Below are positions 7,641 through 15,040 of a stretch of 27,245 nucleotides of DNA, in pieces. The stretch is taken from positions 1-27,245 of the forward strand of contig JBGPYM010000012.1 of NCBI GenBank assembly GCA_041493205.1, written 5' to 3'. Position numbers and translations under genes: made by a program. The notes beneath the pieces were generated by a model. That model was not told the DNA's origin. It saw only the letters and a program-made list of their open reading frames with translations, and made no database searches. How positions within the stretch are numbered: the stretch's first letter is position 1; the number at the start of each line of letters is the position of its first letter. The DNA comes from JBGPYM01 sp041493205 (GTDB lineage Bacteria > Bacteroidota > Ignavibacteria > UBA10030 > UBA6906).

Positions 7641-8908
7641 GTCTTTTGCTGTTTCTTCCGGGCGGCGGGGAAGAGAATGTTATTCAGAATCAGGCGGTAC
7701 CCGGGTGAATTCTTGTGCAGGGAGAGGTCGGTCGGCGGATCGCCGACGGCATGCTGATAATCTTCGGGGTCGTGCCCTCCGTAAAATGTGAACGTCCCCC
7801 TCCCGAAATTGCCGTGGAGGTACCGGACCTGGTCCAGCCCCGGTTTTTCGGCCATGATCGTGACCGAGTTCTTGATGCAGCTCTTCTTGAAATTCGTTGT
7901 CTGCCCAAGGAACGCTTTGATGACGCTGACGTGGTTCTGCGTCAGCATGGTGGGCACGGGGTCGAACTTTGCCGAGAACTCGAACAGCGTAAAGTAATCG
8001 GTCTCCGGGTTCTGCAGCGCAAGCATATCGCTGGGGGGCTGATCGATGTCGGAATACTCGTAGCGGAGAGGATTCTTTTCCAGGGCGAAATTCGTGAACG
8101 CCAGGGTACGGGAGAAGTCAAGCCGGTCCTGCGCGTCCGGGTCGGGAGGGTCGCCGTCATACATGACGTCGCAGATATCGGTCTGTTCCGCGGCAAGCGC
8201 GATGTCGAAGGTGTCGGTCGCGGAGCACATCGCAAACATGAACCCCCCCGCGCCGATGAAACTCTTGATGGCGCGGGCAACCGCTTTCTTGAGCTCGGAT
8301 ACTTTCTTGAACCCGAGCTTCGTCGCTTCACGCTCCAGGGTCGCCTGCTGTTCCTGGTACCATGCCGCGCCCGCAAATGAGGCGTAGAACTTTCCGTATT
8401 GTCCGGTAAAATCCTCATGGTGCAGATGGAGCCAGTCATACTCGCTCAGGCGGCCCTGCAGCACTTCGTCGTCCCATAACTTGTCATAGTGAATTTCCGC
8501 GTATTCCAGGGCCAGCGTTACTGCGTCGTCCCATGGCTTGAAACCGGGGGGAACATACACGGCAATCCGTGGCGCTTTTTCGAGCCGCACGACGTCCATG
8601 TTGTTGTCGTCCCGCTGAACATCCGCATAGATGCCGGCCGCATCGGCTGCACCCACGGGCTCGCACGTCACCCCCCGGACCCTGCATTCCGTCGCCACCA
8701 TTTCGAGGCCATCCAGCATGAACGACCCGCCCCGGTAGTTCAGAAGCCAGTCGATTTCCATCCCCTTGGTGAGCGCCCAGTAGGCAATGCCGTACGCCTT
8801 GAGGTGATCGGTCTGCCGGAGATCCATCGGAATGAGCAGCTTCCCCTGCGCGCACGCAGCCGCAAGGGAAAGGCAGAGCAAGCAGAGATTCCAGAGGATT
8901 TTTCTCAT
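7637..8908 (-). CDS. Secreted conserved protein of the family often mislabelled asparagine synthetase B
   Basis: The 423-residue protein has an N-terminal signal peptide (about residues 1-20) and a KLLIPMDL strand just after it. Conserved-looking blocks are HLHHEDFTG (161-169), GGFMFAMCSATD (221-232) and FYGGHDPEDYQH (375-386). From memory, close relatives throughout Bacteroidota/Ignavibacteria carry the database name asparagine synthetase B. However, there is no N-terminal glutaminase Cys and no SGGxDS ATP loop, so that name looks wrong. The strand followed by GGFMFAMC resembles the nucleophile elbow of class I glutamine-amidotransferase folds (ThuA/DJ-1-like), with Cys228 in place; this is an inference. 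The ATG is one base after the stop of the upstream TPR gene (TGACATG), so translation is probably coupled. Likely periplasmic. Confidence 0.8.
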   Translation of the reverse strand: MRKILWNLCLLCLSLAAACAQGKLLIPMDLRQTDHLKAYGIAYWALTKGMEIDWLLNYRGGSFMLDGLEMVATECRVRGVTCEPVGAADAAGIYADVQRDDNNMDVVRLEKAPRIAVYVPPGFKPWDDAVTLALEYAEIHYDKLWDDEVLQGRLSEYDWLHLHHEDFTGQYGKFYASFAGAAWYQEQQATLEREATKLGFKKVSELKKAVARAIKSFIGAGGFMFAMCSATDTFDIALAAEQTDICDVMYDGDPPDPDAQDRLDFSRTLAFTNFALEKNPLRYEYSDIDQPPSDMLALQNPETDYFTLFEFSAKFDPVPTMLTQNHVSVIKAFLGQTTNFKKSCIKNSVTIMAEKPGLDQVRYLHGNFGRGTFTFYGGHDPEDYQHAVGDPPTDLSLHKNSPGYRLILNNILFPAARKKQQKT

Positions 8909-8909
8909 G

Positions 8910-10850
8910 TCAGAATGGATCCCCCCTCAGCTTGCGAATGCGTTTGCGTGCCTGCGCGGCGAGCACCGAGCCGGGATAGTCTGCCAGGAGCTTTTCGTAG
9001 GCCGCAATGGCCTTGCCGTAGTCCCGCGTTCCGTACTGGTACAGTTCTCCGAGCCGGAATTGCGCACGGTCGACCGCGATGCTGCTCTCCTTGAACTGGG
9101 TCAGCAACCGCTCGTAGGACGCGATGGCGTCCGTGACAAGGCCTGCGGAAGCCTGAAGGGAACCGATCAGCATGAGCGCGTCGTCCACCAGCGGCGCCTG
9201 CGGGTATGAAGTGATCACCTCCTGCAGGACGGCCACGGCTTCGGAATTTTTTCCCTGGCGGGCCAGGAATTCTCCCCGCGCGACGGCACGGAGGGCTTCC
9301 GGAGCCGTTGTGACATTTTCCTCCAGGAACGCCTGAAGGCGGAGAGCGTCGTTGGCATAATCGGCTTTCAAATTCACGGCAATCCCGTCCAGGATCTTGA
9401 TCGCTGCGTCAGTCCGCCCGCCGAAATAATCGATCTCGGCCAGGCGAAAATTCGCTTCATCGCTCTGGTCGGGAAGCGCGTCGGGGGCCGCCGCAACGAC
9501 GCGGAAGCGGTCCACCGCACGCGCAGTGTCCCCCCGTGCCACATGCACGCGCCCCATGGTCAGGAGGACGTCATAGCGGAGCACGGGAACACCCCCCGCT
9601 TCCGTCAGAACATGTTCAAACGATGCCAGTGCTCCATCGCAATCAGCGAATTGTTCGAACTGAATCCGGCCGATCTGATAGTACGACTTTGCGGAGAATT
9701 CGGACACCGGATAGTCTTCGATGATTTTCCTGAACCGGGCGATCGCCCCGCCGTAGAGAGGGTGCGATTCCGTCGCGGGTGTCGTGCGGACGGATGAGGC
9801 AGCTGTGTCGGCAAGGGCACCCAGTTCCTTCAGCGCACATGCGTAGCCGTAGTGCGCCGCGGGGAGTCGTTGCGGCGGGAGCGGCGCGGCGATTGCCTCC
9901 TGATAGGCCCGGGAGGCGACATCGAACGCCCGTTCCTTGAATGCGCGCTCCGCAAACTGGTACAGGGATGTCCCATGTGCATGGGAGACTTCGTCGATGC
10001 GACGATAGGTTGCGAGTGCCTGGGGGAAATCCTTCCCCTCCATCGCCAGCCACCCCAGGAGCTCGAGCAGAGAATTCTCCTCATGCTCCGCAAGCGCAGC
10101 CCGGAGGACCTGCATGGCCGCCGCACGCGCTTCCTCTTTTGCGCTCCAGGATGCGATGCGCCCCTGGACGAACGGAAGCTGCGTGGGATTCTGCTGAAGC
10201 CAGCGGACCAGTTCCGTGGTCGCCCCGGCGTAGTCCATGCTTGCGGAGAGCAATTGCGCCAGCTCCAGTGTAAACACGTTAGGATCTCCCGTCGCAGTGC
10301 GCCCACGGCGGTACACTGCCGCTGCGCGGTCAAGGAGCCTGTTCTCCGACAGGACTGCCGCCACGGTCCGGTACGTCCCGGGGTTCCGCGGATCCGCTGC
10401 GATGGCCGCATCCCACTCCGCCGCTGCTTCCTTCTCGTGCCCCGCGCGATACAGCACGCTGCCGAGCTGGGAATGCAGATTCAGATCCGCCGGATTCTCC
10501 CGAAGGCGGTTGCGGACCAGCAGAATGACGTCATCATACCGCTTGAGCTGCATCCACATGCGTTGCAGGCCGTCGAACAGGACATAATTCGACGGATCGC
10601 CACGCAGCAGCTCCTGATAGAGCGCAGCGGCCCGTTCGAAATCCCCCGACTGCTCCAGCGCCTGGGCCAGCCGAAACTTCGAATCCCGGTCGGATGTTTG
10701 AGAAATGGCCTGCGGAGGAGACAACGACAGGAGCATCCCTCCCACCAGAAGGAGAACGAGCAGCAGGAGGATTCCGTGACGCTCCGCGGGCTCCTCGTCC
10801 GCGACCCGGGTTCCTTGATAGACTGAGCCGATTTCCGTACCTTTGATCAT
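8910..10850 (-). CDS. Membrane-anchored TPR protein
   Basis: The 646-residue protein has one hydrophobic segment near the N-terminus (about residues 27-45, rich in Leu/Val/Gly), then TPR-type helices throughout. Examples are SGDFERAAALYQELL, YRRGRTATGDPNVFTL and, at the C-terminus, YGKAIAAYEKLLADYPGSVLAAQARKR split over the last repeats. The late units resemble the TPR arrays of YbgF/BamD-type proteins. The ATG at 10850 has a strong AAGGAG site. A short cytoplasmic tail followed by a periplasmic TPR array is likely. It forms an operon with the secreted protein at 7637-8908. It is divergent from dxr with only 18 bases between the start codons, so its control region must overlap dxr; a TATGTTTC box at 10889-10882 is one possibility. 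Confidence 0.85.
   Translation of the reverse strand: MIKGTEIGSVYQGTRVADEEPAERHGILLLLVLLLVGGMLLSLSPPQAISQTSDRDSKFRLAQALEQSGDFERAAALYQELLRGDPSNYVLFDGLQRMWMQLKRYDDVILLVRNRLRENPADLNLHSQLGSVLYRAGHEKEAAAEWDAAIAADPRNPGTYRTVAAVLSENRLLDRAAAVYRRGRTATGDPNVFTLELAQLLSASMDYAGATTELVRWLQQNPTQLPFVQGRIASWSAKEEARAAAMQVLRAALAEHEENSLLELLGWLAMEGKDFPQALATYRRIDEVSHAHGTSLYQFAERAFKERAFDVASRAYQEAIAAPLPPQRLPAAHYGYACALKELGALADTAASSVRTTPATESHPLYGGAIARFRKIIEDYPVSEFSAKSYYQIGRIQFEQFADCDGALASFEHVLTEAGGVPVLRYDVLLTMGRVHVARGDTARAVDRFRVVAAAPDALPDQSDEANFRLAEIDYFGGRTDAAIKILDGIAVNLKADYANDALRLQAFLEENVTTAPEALRAVARGEFLARQGKNSEAVAVLQEVITSYPQAPLVDDALMLIGSLQASAGLVTDAIASYERLLTQFKESSIAVDRAQFRLGELYQYGTRDYGKAIAAYEKLLADYPGSVLAAQARKRIRKLRGDPF
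10815..10845 (+). promoter_or_regulatory. Strong candidate promoter of dxr
   Basis: TTGATA (10815-10820), 17 bases, then TACCTTTG (10838-10845). This matches the Bacteroidota promoter consensus TAnnTTTG perfectly, with TTG at the expected distance of 20 bases. It lies inside the 5' coding region of the divergent TPR gene. Transcription would start near 10850, giving a leader of about 20 nt before the dxr GTG. Confidence 0.65.
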
Positions 10851-10868
10851 TACAACTCCTTCACCTGT

Positions 10869-12035
10869 GTGTCCGCATCACGAAACATAGCGATACTGGG
10901 ATCGACCGGCTCCATCGGCAGGAGCGCTCTTGATGTCATTGAGCGCCTGCCGGGCCGCTTTCGTGTTACCTACCTTACCGCGCATAGAAATATCGACCTT
11001 TTGCGGAAGCAAATCAACCAGTTCCGCCCGCGCGGCGTGGTGGTCAGGGAGGAAGGTGCTGCAGCGTTGCTCCGGGAATCCATGGACGGCACCACGGAAA
11101 TTCTTGCGGGTGACGAGGCGCTGCTCGACATCGTGAGCCGCGATGACGTGGACATCGTTCTCTCCTCGCTCGTCGGTTTCGCCGGCCTCAAGCCGACACT
11201 CCGTGCCGTGGAGGCCGGGAAGGATGTTGCGCTTGCGAACAAGGAAACGCTCGTCGTGGGCGGCGCACTGGTCATGGCGAAGGTGCACGAAACCGGCGTA
11301 CGCCTCCTGCCGGTGGACAGCGAGCACAGTGCCATCTTTCAGTGCCTGCAGGGTGAAGAGATCCGCAACGTGGATCGTTTGATTCTTACCGCTTCCGGCG
11401 GCCCGTTCCTTTCCCTGGGGACGGACCAGTTTGATTCCATCACCGTCGCGCAGGCCCTCAATCATCCCACCTGGCGGATGGGGAACAAGATTACGATCGA
11501 TTCCGCCACACTGATGAACAAGGGGCTGGAAGTGATCGAGGCGTGCTGGCTTTTCGGCATTCCACCGGACCGGATCGACGTGGTGATCCACCCGCAATCG
11601 ATTATTCATTCGATGGTGGAATTTGCCGATGGTTCCGTCAAGGCGCAGATGGGAATGCCCGACATGCGCATGCCGATTCAATATGCCCTGACGTATCCGG
11701 AGCGACCGCCCGCGCCATCCCCCCGGCTTGATTTCTCATCGCTCCGCGAAATGACATTCCTCCTTCCCGATACCGGAAAGTTCCAGTGTCTCGCCCTGGC
11801 ATTCCGCGCACTCATGATGGGGGGAACGGCACCCGCCGTGCTCAATGCGGCAAACGAAGTTGCCGTGCAGATGTTCCTGGACGGCGATCTTCCCTTCGCA
11901 GGCATTCCCGGCATCATCCGGAGGGCCCTCGACGCACACACGCCCGCGCAGGCGTTCACGCTTCAGGACCTCGAGCGGATCGATGCCGCAACGCGCCGCT
12001 CTGCGCGGCAGCAACCAGCTCCTACTCTTTCTTAA
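10869..12035 (+). CDS. dxr: 1-deoxy-D-xylulose 5-phosphate reductoisomerase
   Basis: The 388-residue enzyme makes 2-C-methyl-D-erythritol 4-phosphate from DXP with NADPH, the committed step of the non-mevalonate isoprenoid pathway. It has the NADPH loop GSTGSIG (11-17), LANKETLV (122-129), the metal-binding DSE (Asp150, Glu152), and MNKGLEVIEA with the third metal ligand Glu221. Length is normal for the family. The start is GTG at 10869; no other in-frame start lies close upstream and the NADPH loop begins at residue 11. rseP follows after 10 bases, an arrangement common in bacteria. Its promoter appears to sit in the divergent TPR gene. Confidence 0.97.
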   Translation: MSASRNIAILGSTGSIGRSALDVIERLPGRFRVTYLTAHRNIDLLRKQINQFRPRGVVVREEGAAALLRESMDGTTEILAGDEALLDIVSRDDVDIVLSSLVGFAGLKPTLRAVEAGKDVALANKETLVVGGALVMAKVHETGVRLLPVDSEHSAIFQCLQGEEIRNVDRLILTASGGPFLSLGTDQFDSITVAQALNHPTWRMGNKITIDSATLMNKGLEVIEACWLFGIPPDRIDVVIHPQSIIHSMVEFADGSVKAQMGMPDMRMPIQYALTYPERPPAPSPRLDFSSLREMTFLLPDTGKFQCLALAFRALMMGGTAPAVLNAANEVAVQMFLDGDLPFAGIPGIIRRALDAHTPAQAFTLQDLERIDAATRRSARQQPAPTLS

Positions 12036-12045
12036 CGGGGTGTTC

Positions 12046-13362
12046 ATGCAATTTCTCGAAACGGCATTCTACTTTGTCGTCACGCTCGGTGTCCTGGTGT
12101 TTGTGCATGAATTCGGCCATTTCATCGCCGCCAAGCTCTGCCGGATGCGCGTGGATCGTTTTTCGATCGGGTTTCCTCCCCGCGCCTTCGGCAAGCAGAT
12201 CGGCGAGACCGATTATTGCGTCTCCTGGATACCGATCGGCGGGTATGTCAAGATCGCCGGCATGGTGGACGAGAGCATGGACATCGACTTCCTTGAAAAG
12301 CCTCCCGAGCCGTGGGAATTCCGCGCCCGGCCTCTCTGGCAGCGGATGCTGGTAATTTCCGCCGGTGTCATCATGAATCTCCTGCTGGCGGTGGCAATCT
12401 TCTGGGCTGTGCAGTATTCGACGGGCCGGACGATGTATGAAACGACGGAGTGCGGTTACGTGGTGGAGGAGAGCCCGGCGGCCAGGGGAGGGTTGCAGGC
12501 GGGTGACAGGATCGTGGCGGTCAACGGAACGTCGGTCGAAAGCTGGCAGGCGCTCTTCGACCGGATTTACATGGAAGCCATCCGGGGTGATGTTGCTCTT
12601 ACGGTGCGGCGCGGGTCATCGGAAATGCAGCTCGCATTCCCCCGCGCGTCCATCCCCGATCCGGGTCAGACGAGCTTCGGCATCGTCCCGGTCAACACCG
12701 AAATCGTGGTCAGTACCGTCGAGTCCGGGAAGCCTGCAGACCAGCTCGGCCTGAAGCCGCTCGATGTGCTTCTGTCCATCAACGGCACGCCGCTTCGGTA
12801 CGACCAGCGCGTCCGCGAACTCGTGCGTGAGAACGCGGGGAAACCCGTCGTCATCGAGTGGAAGCGCGGAACGGAGCTGATGCGCGGCACCACCACGCCG
12901 ACCGCGGACGGGAGGATCGGCATCTCGTTCGGGGCCCGGTACAACGGGCCGGTGACGCACATTCAGTTCACCCTCCTCCAGGCGTTTCCCGAGGGGGTGA
13001 AGCACATGGTGAACGTCAGCGTCCTGTTCCTCCAGCAGATGTGGCAGCTCGTCACCGGTCAGACTTCGTTTGTGCAATCGGTGGGGGGACCCATCAAGAT
13101 CGCACAGCTGGCAACGCAATCGTCGGAACTCGGGCTGCTCACCTACCTCAGCTTCATGGCGCTGCTGAGCATCAATCTCGCACTGCTCAACATTCTTCCG
13201 TTCCCGGCGCTCGACGGCGGACATCTCATGTTCCTCGTGTACGAGGGGATCTTCCGCCGCGAGATCCCTGCCAGGGTGAAAATCGGACTGCAAAAATTCG
13301 GCATTGCCGTGTTGCTCGCCTTCATGGCGTTTGTCGTGCTCAACGACATCCTGCACTTCTGA
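12046..13362 (+). CDS. rseP: RIP-type site-2 zinc metalloprotease RseP
   Basis: The 438-residue membrane protease begins with a transmembrane helix carrying the zinc motif HEFGH (21-25). Two PDZ domains follow (about residues 140-210 and 220-300), including the loop-like segments AARGGLQAGDRI and ADQLGLKPLDVL. The second active-site motif, NILPFPALDGG (382-392), gives Asp390. There are two or three further membrane helices. RseP cleaves anti-sigma factors and leftover signal peptides within the membrane. I chose the ATG at 12046, since the longer open frame upstream overlaps dxr by nearly 200 bases. A membrane-anchored anti-sigma factor is encoded 6 kb away (19210-20121), but a substrate relation is only a guess. 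The gene converges on a lipoprotein gene with 4 bases between the stops. Confidence 0.95.
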   Translation: MQFLETAFYFVVTLGVLVFVHEFGHFIAAKLCRMRVDRFSIGFPPRAFGKQIGETDYCVSWIPIGGYVKIAGMVDESMDIDFLEKPPEPWEFRARPLWQRMLVISAGVIMNLLLAVAIFWAVQYSTGRTMYETTECGYVVEESPAARGGLQAGDRIVAVNGTSVESWQALFDRIYMEAIRGDVALTVRRGSSEMQLAFPRASIPDPGQTSFGIVPVNTEIVVSTVESGKPADQLGLKPLDVLLSINGTPLRYDQRVRELVRENAGKPVVIEWKRGTELMRGTTTPTADGRIGISFGARYNGPVTHIQFTLLQAFPEGVKHMVNVSVLFLQQMWQLVTGQTSFVQSVGGPIKIAQLATQSSELGLLTYLSFMALLSINLALLNILPFPALDGGHLMFLVYEGIFRREIPARVKIGLQKFGIAVLLAFMAFVVLNDILHF

Positions 13363-13366
13363 CGCC

Positions 13367-13936
13367 TCACCACCGCAATGCGGCGACGAACGCCTGCTGC
13401 GTGGCGTAGATGTCACGCCGCGCCCCCGCAGGCGCCGCGCTGTTGACCAGCGCAGCCACCGCGTAAAGCCGTTCGCCGGTGTCCACGAGCACCGTCCGCA
13501 CGCGGTCCCCGCTCGAATATTCCACCTCGTACGCGCACCCTTCCCGCCCGTTCATCCGGATGATTTCCGGTTCCCGCACGATCATTGCCGATGTGCTTCC
13601 TGACTCAAGGGATGCCGTCATCCGCGCAATCTGCAGAAGGCCGACCTCCGAGAGGTCACGGCGGGCCGCCGGATCGACGTGTACTTCATGCATGGTCAGC
13701 GTCCCGCTGTAGTCGCCACGGACCAGGAAGACCGCACGGTCCGTCCCCTGACTTTCGGCGGTGGCATCAAACCAACCCGCGGGAAGCCGGTAACGGACGG
13801 CGCCGTCACGCGCGAGGAAGTACGGCTGGTGAAGGAGGGGTGGGGCTGTGGTGGGAGCAACGGAACCGCACCCTGCGGCAGACAGCACCGCCGCGATGCC
13901 CAGAGCAAGCCGCGACCAGCCGAACGCTCGCCGCAT
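13367..13936 (-). CDS. Small predicted lipoprotein, function unknown
   Basis: The 189-residue protein has a signal peptide with lipobox SAAGC and lipidated Cys23. It is then a globular domain of about 160 residues with alternating strands, including YRLPAGWFDATAE and a late DRVRTVLVDTGERLYAV. This layout resembles small outer-membrane or periplasmic lipoproteins with a PsbP/Mog1-like fold, which I cannot confirm. The ATG lies one base after the stop of the PorV/PorQ gene (TAGGATG), so translation is very likely coupled and the two products may act together at the outer membrane. It is the last gene of the lon-dnaX-PorV group. Confidence 0.75.
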   Translation of the reverse strand: MRRAFGWSRLALGIAAVLSAAGCGSVAPTTAPPLLHQPYFLARDGAVRYRLPAGWFDATAESQGTDRAVFLVRGDYSGTLTMHEVHVDPAARRDLSEVGLLQIARMTASLESGSTSAMIVREPEIIRMNGREGCAYEVEYSSGDRVRTVLVDTGERLYAVAALVNSAAPAGARRDIYATQQAFVAALRW

Positions 13937-13937
13937 C

Positions 13938-14969
13938 CTACTCTGTCGCGCGTTTGAACTGATCGGCCTCCAGCGTGAACGTCACCGAGATCCGGTGCGT
14001 GTTGTCCAGCTGGTTGACTCCGTCGAACTTCGCAAAGGAATAATCAATGTTGAGCTTCGGGAAGTGCACGCCCGCGCCCATGGTGATCTGTTTGACGTCA
14101 CTGTAGCCGACGCGCAGCGCAATGAGGTCCTTGAACTGATACTCCATCCCCCCGTGCAGGTCGAGACTGATGCCGCCGATATGGGCGGTTGATGCGGACC
14201 GCCGGTTTTCGAACCGGAAATCGATGTCCACCGCAGGTGCAAACCGGCCGCCAAAGAGATCGATGAAGTAGGCGGAGCCGACTTTCATCGTCGGCGCGAT
14301 CAGCTCGTTCCTGCCCGTATCCCAGGCGAGAAGCGTCGTGGTGATATCCTGTATGTTGGCACCCAGGACCAGATCCTCGAACGGCGCGTACCGGACCCCG
14401 AGGTCAAACCCGATGCCGTTGGCGCTGTGATCGCCGAGTTCGCGGCGGATCAGTTTTACATTCGCGCCGAAAGAGAGGTCCTCCGAGTACTTGCGTGCAT
14501 AGGAGAAATAGACGGCCCAGTCCGCCGCGTTGAAATACGTGACACGATTGGGATCGATGCGGCTGAACTGGGAGGGGTCGTAGGTGAGATTGCCGTTCTG
14601 GTCCACCCCTGCGTTGCGGGTGTCGGGGATATCATCCACACCTACGCGGATCACGCTCAGGCCGAGACTGGTCTGGGGACCGAACGGAATGGCAACGGCG
14701 CCGTAGTCGTGGTTGACCAGGCTGCCGAATTGTTCGTCGTGCATCAGAATAAACTGCGGGTACGTGATCCGGGAGAGTCCCGCCGGGTTCCAGTAGCCTG
14801 CGGTCACGTCATTGGCCATCGCGACGAACGCGCCGCCCATGGCAAGGGCACGCCCTCCCACGCCGAGCGCAATGAACTCCCCGGCGTATTTTGCCACGCC
14901 GGTTTCGGCGCCCGCGATGCTCCACGGGAGAACTGCCGCAACGATCACCCCCCACTTCCGCATGCTCAT
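13938..14969 (-). CDS. PorV/PorQ family outer-membrane beta-barrel protein
   Basis: The 343-residue protein has a signal peptide (about residues 1-21, cleavage after AGA). The mature N-terminus has the pattern GVGGRALAMGGAFVAMANDV followed by WNPAGLS, the hallmark of the PorV/PorQ (FadL-like) barrels of Bacteroidota. The rest alternates amphipathic strands and ends with the aromatic-basic strand VTFTLEADQF. PorV is the shuttle/attachment-complex protein of the type IX secretion system, but many paralogues exist and no other T9SS gene is here, so the specific role is open. GGAGGAA lies seven bases before the ATG. It is followed at one base by a lipoprotein gene and preceded by dnaX with a 71-base gap. 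Confidence 0.85.
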   Translation of the reverse strand: MSMRKWGVIVAAVLPWSIAGAETGVAKYAGEFIALGVGGRALAMGGAFVAMANDVTAGYWNPAGLSRITYPQFILMHDEQFGSLVNHDYGAVAIPFGPQTSLGLSVIRVGVDDIPDTRNAGVDQNGNLTYDPSQFSRIDPNRVTYFNAADWAVYFSYARKYSEDLSFGANVKLIRRELGDHSANGIGFDLGVRYAPFEDLVLGANIQDITTTLLAWDTGRNELIAPTMKVGSAYFIDLFGGRFAPAVDIDFRFENRRSASTAHIGGISLDLHGGMEYQFKDLIALRVGYSDVKQITMGAGVHFPKLNIDYSFAKFDGVNQLDNTHRISVTFTLEADQFKRATE

Positions 14970-14997
14970 CCGCGATTCCTCCGGCTGTACCGTTACA

Positions 14998-15028
14998 GAA
15001 AATTCCGAAATTCACTCCTGAGAGTCAA
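14998..15028 (-). promoter_or_regulatory. Weak candidate promoter for the PorV/PorQ gene
   Basis: TTG (15028-15026) is followed after 20 bases by GAATTTTC (15005-14998), matching TAnnTTTG at 6 of 8 positions. It lies in the gap after dnaX and could give the outer-membrane pair its own transcript. Confidence 0.25.
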
Positions 15029-15040
15029 CCCGCCGGCTGC

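Noticed and set aside
7637..8908. Asparagine synthetase B as a functional name
   Set aside because: No N-terminal catalytic Cys, no SGGxDS loop, and a signal peptide at the N-terminus.
9852..10826. A 324-codon plus-strand frame across the TPR gene
   Set aside because: Shadow of the TPR gene; no motif and no Shine-Dalgarno site.
11845..12045. N-terminal extension of rseP overlapping dxr
   Set aside because: The sequence before the ATG at 12046 is a frame-shifted reading of dxr, and the protease helix begins at 12046.
13938..14969. A type IX secretion locus
   Set aside because: Only one PorV/PorQ-family gene is present; no porT, porU, sprA, gldK-N or C-terminal T9SS signal was seen.
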